From Glycine soja (lineage: Eukaryota > Streptophyta > Magnoliopsida > Fabales > Fabaceae): a stretch of 64,000 bases of DNA. The stretch covers positions 8,253,198 through 8,317,197 of the forward strand of contig NC_041020.1 in NCBI RefSeq assembly GCF_004193775.1, in the 5' to 3' direction. Below are positions 23,850 to 36,583 of this stretch, in pieces. Every line of letters begins with the position of its first letter. The first letter of the stretch is position 1. The notes under the pieces are model-generated. The model made no database searches. It was not told the DNA's origin and saw only the letters and a program-made list of their open reading frames with translations. The translations under genes were made by a program, and so were the position numbers.

Positions 23850-24110
23850 TTTGAGAAATTTTGTCATTGTTTTAACATTATTTTTCTGGACAGTTTCATC
23901 CCATTTTGACACAAAATCTACGACCACAAAAATATAGTCCTTAAAATGTGATGAAGGAAAAAGTCCCATGAAATGAATTCCCCAACAACTAAAGACTTCT
24001 ACCTCTAAAACCTTTTGTACCAACATCTCATGTTTTTTTAAATGTTATTGGATCTTTGGCTTTTATGAGATCCATTGGCTTTTTCTTAGCTCCAGAATAG
24101 TGCTTGCTAG
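23850..24110 (-). pseudogene. Ty3/gypsy integrase core fragment
   Basis: The minus strand encodes VEVFSCWGIHFMGLFPSS and KDYIFVVVDFVSKWDET, matching the integrase core '[29 protein letters not shown]' of plant Ty3/gypsy elements, including the Asp of VD in the DDE triad. The fragment is about 60 residues, with MTKFLK following in frame. The remainder is missing on both sides, cut off at one side by the CACTA-like end. Confidence 0.8.
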
Positions 24111-24244
24111 TGGTTTTATAGTGATTTCTTGTAGTGTTTTAGATTAGAAGATTGCTGGAAATTTATTATGTTTTAGTTTTTGACTTAAAAATGTAATATG
24201 TCAATGTTTTTTTAATTTTAATTGATATTAATTTATTTTAGCAT

Positions 24245-24615
24245 TTAAAAATATCTTGCCTACATTATTATGACATTTAGCAAATAATTGTGACAATTAG
24301 AGATCACTATTTGTCTCTAAGAAAACCAGTATTTCTAATAAAGTGACAATATTAGTTGTGATAAAAAAGTTTGACACTAATAATTATTATAATTGAAATG
24401 TCTTAATAGTGACTATTAATTTGTCACTATTGCTTTATATAGATGTTATCATCACTATTAATGACAATATTTTTTGTGACAACAAAATTTATTTTTAGTC
24501 ACATTTAAAAATATTGTTACTAAAATATTTAGTGGTATTCAAAATATTTATAGTGACAATTTTATAGGTTTTAGTGATGAATATTGTTACTAAAAAAATA
24601 ATTTTTCTTGTAGTG
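24245..24615 (+). mobile_element. CACTA-like right end
   Basis: Many TAGTGACAA / TTGTCACTA words in both orientations precede the end TTTTTCTTGTAGTG at 24615, which matches the reverse complement of a CACTACAAGAAAA-type terminal repeat. A similar TTTCTTGTAGTG occurs at about 24128-24139. The left end was not found. Confidence 0.6.
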
Positions 24616-27600
24616 GCACTATTTCTTACATCAGTTGTTTAATTAACATCCAATATTAAAACCCGTGAAATATCATCATTTTTGCATATAATGACTATGG
24701 TGTGTTGCATATAGTAACTAACCTAGTATTCTAGGAAAGTACCAAGTACTTGAACATATATAGATTGTCATGTTGTGCGTGACAAGTTTCGGAATAGACT
24801 CATGAAACCATCACCTTTAGCAAACACTCATTAAGACAACAAATATTTTCACTAAGGCCCTTTTCGTAAGTCACTTCCAAAATCATTTTCTCAAGCTAGG
24901 ACTGATTCATATATTCAGCCTTAATTAGCTTTTGGGGATGCATGAATGGAATTAATTGTAGATTAGTGGTTAACTAATTTAACTCTAGCTTGCTATGTCA
25001 GCAATTAAGTTAGTTGCATACAATCTGAGTTAGCTTGTAGATAAAGAGAACTCTCGTAAGAGCTATTGGTTCAAGTTGTGCGAATTTCACTTTTCATCTA
25101 ATTCTTGGTTTTTAGTTTCTCTTCCTCTTAATTAATAGTTTCATTCCATTTCACAAAAAAATTGTACAAATTTTTGTGTGATCTTTTGAAACCATAAAAA
25201 CAAAAATTGAATTGTATTTTTAGGTTTCTTGTGTTAGTCTGTGTATCATATTAGTCTTTCTTTACAGATGAAAACAAATCAACGGATAAAAAAAGTATTA
25301 TTTTTTTATGTAACCAAAATAATATTAGTCTTTTTTAAATCGTAATTGTTTGTATTAGTTTTATAATTTCTAATTACTAAAATTGAATCTCGTATCTTAT
25401 ATTTTATTCGATAATTAATAGAAATATCGAGAAAATGTAATATATTACTGATTAATATAGGTTGACAAAGAAAATATACAAAATAATTAAATGAAATAAA
25501 AATTGTATAAAATGTAAAGGAATCACATAACAATTGTATTATACTATTAAATGTTATTTATTGGATAACATTTTATGGCGAAAGATATAATTCAATAATT
25601 AAAAAATTATAAAAAAACTAATTAATTGCTAATTTTGAGGCCTCCCATATATAGTGTTATTTTGTGAGAACATTATGTTGCAAAAAAGGGGGTGCAGCAA
25701 AACAGATAAAGCTGCAAAACAAAATGTTTCTCAGCATCATGTTCTGATCGAGCTTTTTTATGAAAGAGAATCAGCATTAGAGTTCCATTCTTAGAAGCAG
25801 TGTTGACTTTCCAGTATTTTTTTTTTTTTTGGTCTGATGACTTTTCAGTATTATGAACAATAAAGTGTTAAAGAAAGTACCTAGCAATGTGGCATCAGAA
25901 GTTTCTTGCAAACTGAGTGACATTACATAATTTAATTGATTATTACATAAAGTAGTTGTAATCCGTGGGTAACCAAAAGCAAAATAGGATATTTACAAAT
26001 AAAATAAAAAATAAGACAATAATTGAGGCTTATAATAAATGGGTGGTAAATGATGCCAGCTCCCTAGTACATCGCAAATAGTAAAGCCCTTGCATGTGGT
26101 CGCTTAATGTAAATTATTAGATTAATTGTGCACTGTTGCACTTTGTCACATTATGAGTACACTTCGAATATTTTAATTCTCTTATTAGCTTTCAACAACA
26201 AGGACTCTTTTGTTTTTTTTTTCTTTTTCCCTTTAAAACAGGAATAAAGGATTTATTTACTCTTATCTGTAGAATTTAGAAGAATTTTAGCCATGAAAAG
26301 AGAGATAACAATCAATGGTAGTATTGTTTTCCCGAAAAGCTAGCTTAAGTCAAGAAACCCAATCGAATTTGAGAATAATTGATTAAGAATTTAGGACACA
26401 CAGAATTACCAGTATTGATCTTTGAAGCATGCGTGTCTCATATGTGTAGAAAGCTACTAAAGGTACTACAAGTCTACAATTTGTTCATCAACTTATATTT
26501 ATCTATTTTTTTTCCTTTTCCATTGTCATGATTCTATAGGGAAAAAAATTATATGAATAAACTGTTTTTTTATATCCAATTAGTACATTTTCATTAGTGT
26601 ATGATTTCTTTTAAGTGTAATAATTAATTAGTATGACTTTACTCTTTACTCTCTAGTTGATCCCGTAACAAAATTATTCTTTTTTTTTCTTTTCTTTTAA
26701 TTTTAACATGTCATCTGAAACATTGATATAAAAGTTGTCCGTGGCAAACATAATATCCACAATAAAACATAATATATATCCACAAGTAACAAAATGAAGT
26801 GATGAGTTATAAAAAAATAAAATAATAATAAAGTGATGGATGCTGTGATAGTTTGGTAACGTGTAACAAGTAACAACCATTTAAAGTGCGAACTAGCTAG
26901 TAACTAGTAGTAAGATAAGTCTAAAAATGAATAAGATTTAGATACTATAAATTTTTTATGCTTGCATTTTGAAAAACAATAATCAACATGATATTTTATA
27001 AAATTATCATTTAACCTAATTTAGTCTTTGAAGAGAAAATAAAAATCAACAAATAGTCTTTTAAAATTACAAGTGTAGAACATTTTAATTTTTCATCCAA
27101 TTTAGTTAATATTTTCAAGAATCAATTTGAGTTATGTACTAATAATTTTTTAGGGACTAAATTATTGCATATTTACTTTTTGAGAGACTAATTATGTGTA
27201 AAAAAATGAAAGAAATTAAAAATGATTGAAGGTTACAAACTCATACTATCTAGTGTTGATACCAATTTTAGTATCAGTACGACCTATATTTTATGAATAC
27301 ACATATATATATCCAAAGTCAAATTCATTATCTTAACTCAAATTTATTGTTTAATATATTAAATAATAAGTGCCTGTGATGATATGAATTTGGGTGAGTT
27401 TCCACATCCATTCCTATAATATTTTGGTAATAAATACTCTCACACTCAAACTAATTTCTTAATGGATAATTCCTTTTCATCATAGATAGTTTCTTCACAA
27501 GGATTCGAATCTAATTTGGCTAATTGTCATCCCTAAACAAGCTGAGTATTCATCTGTTATAGATTTTATCAAAGTTATAGGTAAAGAAAATTGTACGAGA

Positions 27601-27641
27601 TAATTAATTAATTTTGTATAACTATATGTCAAAATGCCGTC

Positions 27642-27645
<4 letters not shown>

Positions 27646-27714
<69 letters not shown>
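27646..27714. repeat. (TA)n microsatellite, about 34 units
   Basis: An uninterrupted TA run. Length is likely polymorphic. Confidence 0.95.
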
Positions 27715-27715
<1 letters not shown>

Positions 27716-27994
27716 CTATGTCAAAAACATGCTTATATAAAAACTGTGAAAAACATATTTGTGATAAGGGTGGTGCTTAATTATAAAACGTACGTTACTT
27801 TTTGTGTGTGTATTATATCTAAATATTGTAATAAAAAAAATGTTGAATCTTAATCATAAATATCTTTATTAATTATTCAATTTTCAAAACATTGATCAAA
27901 AGTAACTGAACGTTGATCCAGGAATACAGTTTTGACTCAACCTAACGAATTGAAATAGGCTGAATGAAACATTTTCAATAATCGATTAGCATGT

Positions 27995-28025
27995 AATTAT
28001 TATTATTATTATTATTATTATTATT
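27995..28025 (+). repeat. (ATT)n microsatellite, about 10 units
   Basis: An uninterrupted ATT run preceding TTTTCTCGCAGG. Confidence 0.95.
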
Positions 28026-28847
28026 TTCTCGCAGGTAGTCAACTAGCTAGGCTACGTATCATTTTGGTTATGATGGGATCAAAAGCATATCTGCCGTTTG
28101 TTAAATTTATAAAAAGTAATTTAATAAAAAAAAGTGATTATTTTGCAGTAAAAAATAATATTTTAAGAAGCAAATAAAAGTCATTTATTAAAAAAAACTA
28201 TTTTTTATTTAAAAAATAGTTAGTGTATGTGTACTGTACAGGACCCACAGAATTTACGTGACATCCCACATGATACCCAGAGACACGTGTCCACCCTCCA
28301 CGTTAGCTACAGGAGCACGAACGTCTCAAGATTAGAGAAAAAGTTTTCAAACTTCGAGTAATCGGAAGATACAATATAAAGGTTCAACCATGAATCTTTC
28401 AATCCAGTGACCTTGTATGATGAGTCTAAGGTGAAGCCAGTAAAGATCATCGAGGGGGAAAGCTTGGCCCCAACTGGGAAGGTCCCTTTAGGGTCACAAC
28501 CAACCTCGACAACAGAGCGTACCGGCTACAAGAGTTGGATGACAAAGCAATCCCATGAACGAACCCACCTGAAGTTCTACTTCAGCTGACCTACACTCTA
28601 AACCCAATGTTGTACACTTTTCCCTACTTAAGTCTTTTGTCCCAAAAATACAAAATTCAGGATTTTGGCTGGAAGGGTTTTTAACGAGGCACATTTGGGG
28701 TAACGAAGGGAATTTGTACTTAATTACATACATTGAATAAAAATTCTACATCTCTTCCTTTTCACATTTCTCTTATCACGACAAGAGTATCCATAGTCGT
28801 ACCTTCGAGGCTCTTAAAACCTAAGGTTCGCCCTTCTTCTAGCATTA

Positions 28848-29250
28848 TGACTCCAGTGTGTGCCACCCACGATGAATGTCACACATGCAAAATCATATCA
28901 CCTTGGTGACTCCAGTACATGCCACCCATGACGAGTGACATGTGCGCACAAGCACCGTAACAAGCCTCCAATGTGTGCCACCCACGACAAATGACATACA
29001 TGCAGGAGCATATTACTGTCACGACTCCAGTGTGTGTCACCCATGGTGAGTGACACACATGCAAGAGTGTATCACCTTGGTGACTCCAATACATGCCACC
29101 CATGACAAGTGACATGTGCGCACAAGTACCTCACCGACCCTCCAGTGTGTGCCACCCACGGTGAGTGGCATTCATGCAAAAACACAACCTTATGTCTCTA
29201 GTATATGTCACCCACAGTGAGTGACATATATGCAAGAGCATACTACTAAG
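28848..29250 (+). repeat. Minisatellite, about 60-65-bp unit, six to seven copies
   Basis: Repeated units contain GACTCCAGTGTGTGCCACCC, ACG-TGAGTGACA and CACATGCAAGAGCATATCA. Copies alternate between a CACACATGCAAGAG form and a CATGTGCGCACAAG form, so a higher-order unit of about 125 bp is likely. It lies just inside the 5' LTR region of the element. The unit includes the short inverted words GTGTGTGCCACCC and GTGACACACATG. Confidence 0.85.
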
Positions 29251-31900
29251 CCTCTAGTTCATCCTCCTCCATAACAACCTCCTCCTCATCATGCAGGACA
29301 CCATCCTTCACATCCTTGAAAGGATCGAAGAGACCCAAGTTAAGGTCCTTCGCAAAAAAACCGACATACCTAACAACCTTCTGAAATCCTTTTTCATGCT
29401 GCTCCACGATCTCATTCTTGTACATAATCGGTCATTTCTTAAACTACATGCTGGTCTCCCTCTCCTTGGTATCCTGCAACTCGGACTCCTCCAGCCTGGA
29501 TTCCGACTCTTTAAGCGGGGCTTCTAAATCAGTAACTACCTCAACAAGCCCTTCTTTCTCAGTTTCCAAGCTTTCCACGTTACCACCTAGAACCATCTTC
29601 TCAACTTGCAAGTCTTTGCAACTTCCAAACAACTCATCACCGTCTAACTAGGTGCGTAACAACTTGGCCAAAACACCACCAACTTTAGCAAATAGTTGGC
29701 AGCTCGACCTTACGGTCTAAGCAAAAGCAACAGTGGCATTGGCCACCTTAGAGCACTCTACTCGCCAAAGAGTTCGAGCAGTAACCCTCCACTTGGAGAC
29801 CTCCACCTCCAAGGATGCCACCTTCTGCATAATTTCTTGGTGCCGCAGTCCATTCTCCTCTAAAATTTCCAAACTTCTTGGAGAAACACTTTGGCAGAGT
29901 CTATAGCATTCTGCACCCCAACCGACCTAATGAGGTTCTTGTCAAAGGTTGACACAAAGCCAACCAGGGTCTTTTTCTCCAACTTATAAGTTGTACCTCA
30001 CAGTGAGTTAGCATCACTAGAGGTGTACAAGTGATCAAGCGAAACGCAAGTGCGAAGCCACCAGTGTTGTAGAGGAAGAAGATAGCATCGTGGGAGCACC
30101 AGTGGCCGCCACACCAGCAATTAGCAAAGGTGTCACGATGATGGACGACAGCGCCACAGTAGAACCAGCCTGAGTGGCTAGCGCAACAGCTTCAGTAGCA
30201 GTAGGAGCAACCTCCTAAACAACAACAATATGAGAAGGTGAAGGAGTAAGAGTAGTAGTAGTTATAGTAGCAACAAAAGCCTCGATGGCCGGTGGAGTTG
30301 GAGGCACATCTTGCGTAGTCGAAAGGCGATCCGCAGTGGGCATCAACCCTGCAACCTACCTCATGGCACAAAGACTCATAGGGACCTTCGACTTCTTGCT
30401 GCCCAATGACCTAGCAACATCATCACTCTTCCTCTTTACCAAAACAGAGGAAGGAGCACTGGGGTGACCTCAATAATAGCAACAGTAGGGCCAACCTCTC
30501 CAGCAGGTTGACCCCCTTCTAGCAGACAAAGCAACAACAAACGTGGCACGGTCCCACTTCCAGGTCCCACCTGCTTCACGAGTGGCCTTCAAGTGAAGTC
30601 GCCCATAATACCTGCAAAATAACCAAGACAATAACACAAACATGTGTTAGACATTGGCCGACACCAACCTCGGACAACAAACAGGAACAAGGTTAGGCAC
30701 TTACCATCCAAGGTAGCAAGAGGATCGCTCGCCAAAGGAAGAGATAATATGGCCTACGCTTCCAGCGAGGCCAGCAACTGCTTGAAAATCGCTTTGTCGA
30801 CCCTTTCCACAAGGGTCAACAGATCCTCATTATACGACTTCAAACATGGTGGGATCAGACTGCTAGTAGAATGGGAAGCAGGGCTCCCCGTGCCTATTAA
30901 ACATCAGTGACATTCCATCAGCCACAACATCAGTAGCTAGGACCTTGAAAAAGCGGTCTTAAAACAACAAAAAATGTTTAAATCAAACTCAAGTTTTTCA
31001 AGGAGACCCATCCAATCTTACCAAACAATTTCATTTGGAAGAAAAATAAGAAGACCGACACACTAGGCTAGATGTTGAAAAAGGGACACAGAATTTCAAA
31101 GGCCCACACCATTGCCCAACTGTTTGGGTGAAGCTTGGAAGGTGCCACATTCAAGTGCTCAAGTAGAGCACATTGAAAAGCGGTCAAGGGTAAAATAACA
31201 CCCAGGACCTCAAACAGACATTTGTACATAAAGAAGAAGGGCAGACGACTAAGTGTCGTCCTAAGAAACAGGAAGTCATCACTCCCGCAAGCTTGAACAA
31301 CCAACTTACAAGAGTCTTTATGTTTCACTAACTTCACCTGGCGCTGAAGCGCAACGACACTCGCCGTCGAGGTCAGAGAGGACTTATACTTTAGTACATT
31401 GTCCCAACACTTAGGCTAAGTCGCACGCGGGGAGACGCTCTTACATCTCCACCGTCACTACCTTTCCTCACACCCCCTAAAGCAAATGGGGGGAGGTTCA
31501 CAATAATCGGGATAGGCTCCCCGATAGTAGTGGAAGGCCGTGCCCCAACCAGTTCGATGCGAGGCCCTCACCCTCTTTGAGGAGGAGGACTCGCTATCAG
31601 AGGCACCTCGACGAGTATCTTTAGACGGGGAACCGCCTATCGAGATAACCTCTCGATCCCACAAAATCACTGCCACCAAGTCCAGTGCTAGAATTAGATA
31701 GAAAAGAGGACATTGTGGTGGACAAACGTACTTTTGGAAGTTGGAGGATGAAGAAAGGGAAACAGAAAGCCAGAAAGCACAATACCAAGCATGGAAGCAC
31801 GAAGACAATGAACAGTGACCCGAAATCAAACATATACTCCATTTAAAGGGAAGATAGACTATTCAGTAACTGGTTGAAGCTAAAGAGGTACCCTAAAATT
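29250..31900 (-). pseudogene. Antisense 'putative gypsy type transposon' gene remnant
   Basis: On the minus strand a Ser-rich N-terminus (MSSFLSNSSTGLGG near 31710, DSESSSSKRVRASHRTG near 31590) precedes a domain at 31068-31337 with FFMYKCLFEVLGVILPLTAF, LEHLNVAPSKLHPNSWAMVW and AFEILCPFF. 'LNVAP-QLHPNSWAFV-AFEILC' is the signature of the plant PF04195 family. Downstream (30000-30950) is a long low-complexity region, and at 29444-29632 a coiled coil with LETEKEGLVEVVTDLEAPLK and LKESESRLEESEL, as in the C-terminal halves of these proteins. The frame shifts repeatedly. This family is typical of antisense genes inside LTR retrotransposons. Its function is unknown. Confidence 0.75.
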
Positions 31901-33014
31901 TCGCACCATAACGTTCCCCCACTCACGCATGACCGTTACTCCAGTACGTGCCCACTCCATGTGTGACACGTTTGCAAAAGTACTATGCGTGTGCCGCACT
32001 CCCCTGCTGCAACAGATAATCGTTACATGTTGTCTTCAATACACTCTCCAACAGTTAGAAAAGTGACAGAGTTGTCAAATCCGACGACTTACCTTATCTG
32101 GCACGCCAAAGACACGTCCATCACGGGCAACTTGACAGAAGCAACCTGAACAACACATGATTAGGCTCAAGGGCTTGACAAGCCACTTCGACCTGCAACT
32201 CTCACATTCGTCAAGGCTACCAAACTTGACATCAGACAACACTCGTCCACATTTGGGGGTTAACAAACTTGTTACCCTCTGCTTGTTAAGATTATTACCC
32301 AAAACATTTGACAGACTCCCTCGACGCAGGACAATCTACTTTGACATCGACAACCTCTTTTGGCCGCAACTAAGAGCTTGGGGGCTTATGTATTGTCCAG
32401 GACCCACAAAATCTATGTGGCATCTCACGTGGCACTCGGAGACACGTATCCACCCTCCATGTCAGCCCTGCTACAAGAGCATATACGCCTGACCCTTAGT
32501 AGTCGGACTCCCCAACAAACAAGTTATCTCTAAACTAACTAATATTCAAATATATTTGAATATCTTATATATTGACAAGTATTAAATTATCTATAATGTC
32601 ACATTATCTACAAGGTATGATTATTTTCTATCTTTTATCTATAAGTAAATATTTATCTCTAACATTATCTATAAACCCCTAGCTATTATCTATAAGCCGA
32701 AAATTATCTACAAGGCTACAACAACTCATACAAACAAGGACTAGCACCTTACAAGTTTCATCAAACCCTTCTACACGGCTTGCTTACACACTCAGCACAT
32801 GGCAACAAGCTTGTGCCCCTCTCTCTCTCTCACTCGCTCATATGAGCTTCATTACAACGTATACTTGTTTTATTTTTCTAACATGTATTCTTACTTGAGT
32901 GTTGGAGTCCTATGTTTTGCAGGTCCTCCCTCCTGTTAAAAATACCTCTCCAAGTTGACGTGTAAAATTCGGGATCTCACTCTAGCACGTCCACTTTGAC
33001 GTGTTACGATTCCA

Positions 33015-36000
33015 GATTTTGATAAGAATAATATGTGTGTGGGTGTGTGTGCCACGAGCATAAAATTTGTATAAAGTAATGTGAACATTCTTTTTGTTCG
33101 ATAATTAAAGTTTCATGTCGATAGGAAAAATAAAAATAAGTTAAAATGTATGCAAGCATAAAAAGGTTAAATTTAATTAATTCGTTTGTATATTTTAGAT
33201 GATATACCTCCTATATTTGATATGCATCCAGTCCAAGTACTGAAGTTCATATATCTGACGATCGATATCGAACCCTTGAACACTTTTTTTTTTTATGTAG
33301 TCATATCCTGTTGTTTGAATAAATAGCTAAGAAATGTAATATATTCCTCTTAACCCATTCTATTATTACTTTGTTTATGCATAAAAAAATATCTGTTTGT
33401 AGAAGTGAAATAAGTGAGAAATTGAGAAAAGAGCGTGAAAATAGAGGGATGGTTAAAATTAATTTTAGTTGTTTGATTGAGATGAATTAATAAGAGAAAT
33501 TAAAAAAATATCATTCTCACTTTAAAAATTATTCCCACTTTCCTAAAAAAAAAAATTATACTAAACTAGTGAGAAATAGTAGGGAAATATGAAAAGTGGT
33601 AGCAGTGCAGAAGTACTATGCGGAAAGTTTTGACTTTATAGGATTGGGCTTTTTATGGCCTTGATTACAGAACCTTTCTTTTAAAGGTAAATAGCATTAT
33701 GCGATTCAACATAATTTAATTTACAATACATCTTGAGTCAAGTTAAGTGATTATTTAGATTATTGTTAATAAAAAAAGTAATATAGCAGTAAATATTTTT
33801 TTTATTTCTCTTCTATTTTTTTTCTTTTTTTCCCTCTTAAATCAATTGCTTCTATTTTCATTTTATTTTTCAACTATTGTTATTCACTCTTTTTCCTTTT
33901 TTTCTGGATTTTTTTTTCATCTTATCTTCAACCTATTTCTTTCTTTGCAATCAATAACAGCCTAACCGACGTTGTAGGCTTGAAAGCAAAACGATGTTAC
34001 AAATGACAATATCCATGTACCTTTTTTACAAATTACTCCATAAATATAAACACAATTATTATTTTATTTATTAAAAATAAAATTATCAAATATTAATGCA
34101 TGTGGTGGGCCTTGCTTGATTGATCTTATTTCCCAAAGCCCAAAAATAAAAAAAATGCAAACTTTGAGGCAACCTACAATCACAATACAAACAAAAACTA
34201 TAAACGTGGTAATACCCCACTAAGAGTCTGTATACTTTACCCATTGTTTTGCATTTTCTAAAAAAATTTAAAATAAGGTTGTTGAAAACATGTTTGGGTT
34301 CAAATTTCGGCCCGTTTAAGATTGTATTTTCCACAAATAGCAAACTTTACCTTGTCCTTATGCAACAAAACAATTATAATTTTTCGATTTAAAAACATAA
34401 ACACAATGATAATAAGCAGGCATGTTCTACTCATAGCGGTTACTCACTACATATCTACAGCAAGCTAGCATCATTGTTGCATGCCAACATTATGCTCTAC
34501 ATCATGATTTTAAAAACCCATGTTTGTGTGTGCGTGTGTGTATAAATATATAAAATAGAAAGAAAAAAAAACGTAACCACTTATGAGTTAGCCTAATTTC
34601 AAAATTAGAATCCAAAACCGTAGTGTTTGAAAGTTTACCGATTCAAATATTGTCATTTTACATACAGTATCTTTTACGTATATTCTATTTTTAACTCATT
34701 TATTTTTTCAATCACCATAATATTACTATAAAATATTTATTAACTTTATCTATATATAACTTATTTTCATTAAAGAATCTGATTCCCTGTCTAATGTTAG
34801 ATTTCTTTTTTTAATCACGATAAGAACTAAATTTCACTCCAACCAATAATATATTGTTCCAACTTATACATTTTTGTTTTGCTTTGGTTCTTTCCCATTA
34901 ATTTTCTGGCCAATGGTGGCCACACAAGCAGTGAGAGTTCTGAATGGACACTTGCGAATCTAATGAATTATGTTGGCATAACTGGTTTAATTGTGTATCA
35001 TAATGGTTTACACTTTATAGTTTACACATTACACTCTTTAGTTTTATTTTTACTTTTTTTTTTCTTCATTTTTCATTATATCACTTATTATATTTAACAC
35101 ATTTCCTGTTTACTTTTTCTTTTTTTTTCATGTCTTTCTCCTCTTTCCCCTCAAATCTACCTTAAAATAGGTTAAACACTTTAAAAAACTAAGAATATAT
35201 ATATATATATTACTGATCCAAGAGCACAAAAATAAAACAATAAAAGATAAAATGTTATTCTATTTGATTTAAGAGTATACTTTTATACTGTAAAAAAAAA
35301 AGAGAGTATACTTTTATGATGTGCATATAAAAAACATAAAAAGTAATTTATAAAATATGTATAGAGAGAGAAAGAAAACTACTACTATATTTGTTACGAA
35401 TGGAGACACAAACATGTATCATAATTTTTAATGTAATTTCAATCATTTATTATTTTTAGAATTATATTATTTAAATATTAAAGTCTAACACCACATTGTA
35501 ATATTATTTCAATTTCTCAGTTATTTATTTTTTCGTACAGACACATTTCAAAAACATTTCACAAAAACAAAAGTAAAAAAACACTAAAAATTATCCTAAA
35601 ATTATTGTATAAAAAATCTTACTATTTGCTTTTATGATTATTTTTATAACTATGTACATATTTATTTCGTTTTTGGTGTACTGTATATATTTTGTCTCAA
35701 TCTCTTAAAATTTTCATCTTATGTATGGGCACATTTAAAAAAATAGTACTTCACAAAAAATCAAACAAATAACAATGGTCCCAAACTTGTTCAAAAAAGT
35801 TCATATTGTTATCATAATTCTGCATGATTGAAAACAGTATAAAAAGTAACAATTTAATTAAAACAAATAAGTAACCATTAAAAATAAATATTTTTTTGTT
35901 CTCACTCATGCAAATACTACTTATAAATTATTAATTGACATTTTATTTCTTAATTTCTAAATACGAGAATCTCGCAAAGGTCACCGCCGTTCACTCAATT

Positions 36001-36190
36001 TTCACAGTATTATTACAACGACAACCGACAGTGTAGCTATGGCAACATTAATTAAAAATAATTACACAAAAGTAGAAATTAAAATAAATGTGATAATATA
36101 TTAATTTCACCCTAAGAATTATTAATAAACAAAACCGTAATAAGTTCATAAGAACTAATAATAATTTCACAACAGTAAATAATAACAGTG
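33015..36190. other. AT-rich intergenic DNA
   Basis: No gene or transposon signature was recognised. Short open frames (for example 34086-34343 minus and 34879-35097 plus) have low-complexity composition and no domain. It contains a short TA run near 35200 and a TGTGTGTGTGCGTG tract near 34524. Confidence 0.55.
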
Positions 36191-36199
36191 AGTGACTGA

Positions 36200-36583
36200 C
36201 TACTCAGGGATGGATTGGAGCACAGGTCGCCAAGCTCTTCTCAGCAGTCTATGCCGGAGTGAGGCGGCGCCGCCGCGCCGGAAACCGGAACCGCTTCGTA
36301 ATCGGAACCCGAAGCCGCCGCCGCCACCGGGGAGCAGCCCCTCCCGCTCTTGGCGTTTCTTGATCATCGGCGGCGGTGGCGGCGAGGAGAGGAGCAAATC
36401 CTTGAGCTTTGAGCGGACTCTAATGTCTTTGTCGGCGGTTTCCGGCGGGTCGTGGAGGAACATGCGAAGGGTCTTGCGGCGGCGGCGGCGGAGGACGACG
36501 GGGCTCGCGGTGGGGCTTTGGGTGGCGGTGGTGGTGGCGCAGCGAGTGGCAAGGAGCTTGAAGCTTTGAAGGGTGGAAGGCAT
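36200..36583 (-). CDS. Small intronless plant protein of unknown function
   Basis: A complete 127-residue frame from ATG at 36583 to the stop at 36200. It lies in a sharp GC-rich island in otherwise very AT-rich DNA and has no frame defects. The N-terminus MPSTLQSFKLLATRC and following TQSPTASPVVLRRRRRKTLR are polar and Arg-rich. A Pro run (SSPPPPPMIKKRQ, residues about 70-82) and a Gly-rich GGGGGFGFR stretch follow, and it ends RRAWRPVLQSIPE. I recall an uncharacterised plant family with 'LKLLATQC' at the start and 'SWRPVL--IPE' at the end, which this fits, but no function is known to me. There is no signal peptide or membrane segment. The other-strand frame at 36192-36569 is a shadow of this one. 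The GC-rich code favours long accidental frames, so conservation should be checked. Confidence 0.8.
   Translation of the reverse strand: MPSTLQSFKLLATRCATTTATQSPTASPVVLRRRRRKTLRMFLHDPPETADKDIRVRSKLKDLLLSSPPPPPMIKKRQEREGLLPGGGGGFGFRLRSGSGFRRGGAASLRHRLLRRAWRPVLQSIPE

Larger units (their letters stand above)
24616..28229. other. AT-rich intergenic DNA
   Basis: No gene was recognised on either strand. The stretch around 24960-25150 (AGTTAGTTGCATACAATC and following) has the look of an old LTR, but no borders or coding region support it. Two microsatellites are listed separately. Confidence 0.5.
28230..33014 (+). mobile_element. LTR element without visible gag-pol, carrying an antisense gene
   Basis: Two LTR starts are seen: TGTACTGTACAGGACCCACA at 28230 and TGTATTGTCCAGGACCCACA at 32389. 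Both continue for about 100 bp through GAGACACGT(G/A)TCCACCCTCC. The second is preceded by a purine-rich GAGCTTGGGGGCTTA (32374-32388), the polypurine tract expected before a 3' LTR. The 3' LTR seems to end near 33014, but the exact edge and target duplication were not found. Beyond the first 100 bp the two LTRs differ, so they are old or recombined. The interior has a minisatellite (28848-29250) and an antisense gene remnant, and I see no reverse transcriptase. The layout suggests a non-autonomous Tat/Ogre-like element. Confidence 0.65.

Noticed and set aside
24960..25150. Possible solo LTR
   Set aside because: LTR-like words only. No TG...CA borders or target duplication could be placed.
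28879..29115. A minus-strand frame with repeated His-Val-Cys blocks
   Set aside because: Translation of the minisatellite, not a repeat protein.
28848..29250. Possible CRISPR-like array
   Set aside because: Repeat and spacer both vary and the unit is a continuous minisatellite in a plant LTR element. No spacers of even length.
36192..36569. A 125-residue frame on the plus strand
   Set aside because: It is the complement of the minus-strand gene at 36200-36583. The GC-rich code produces it by chance, and it is Pro/Arg low complexity with no plausible start context.
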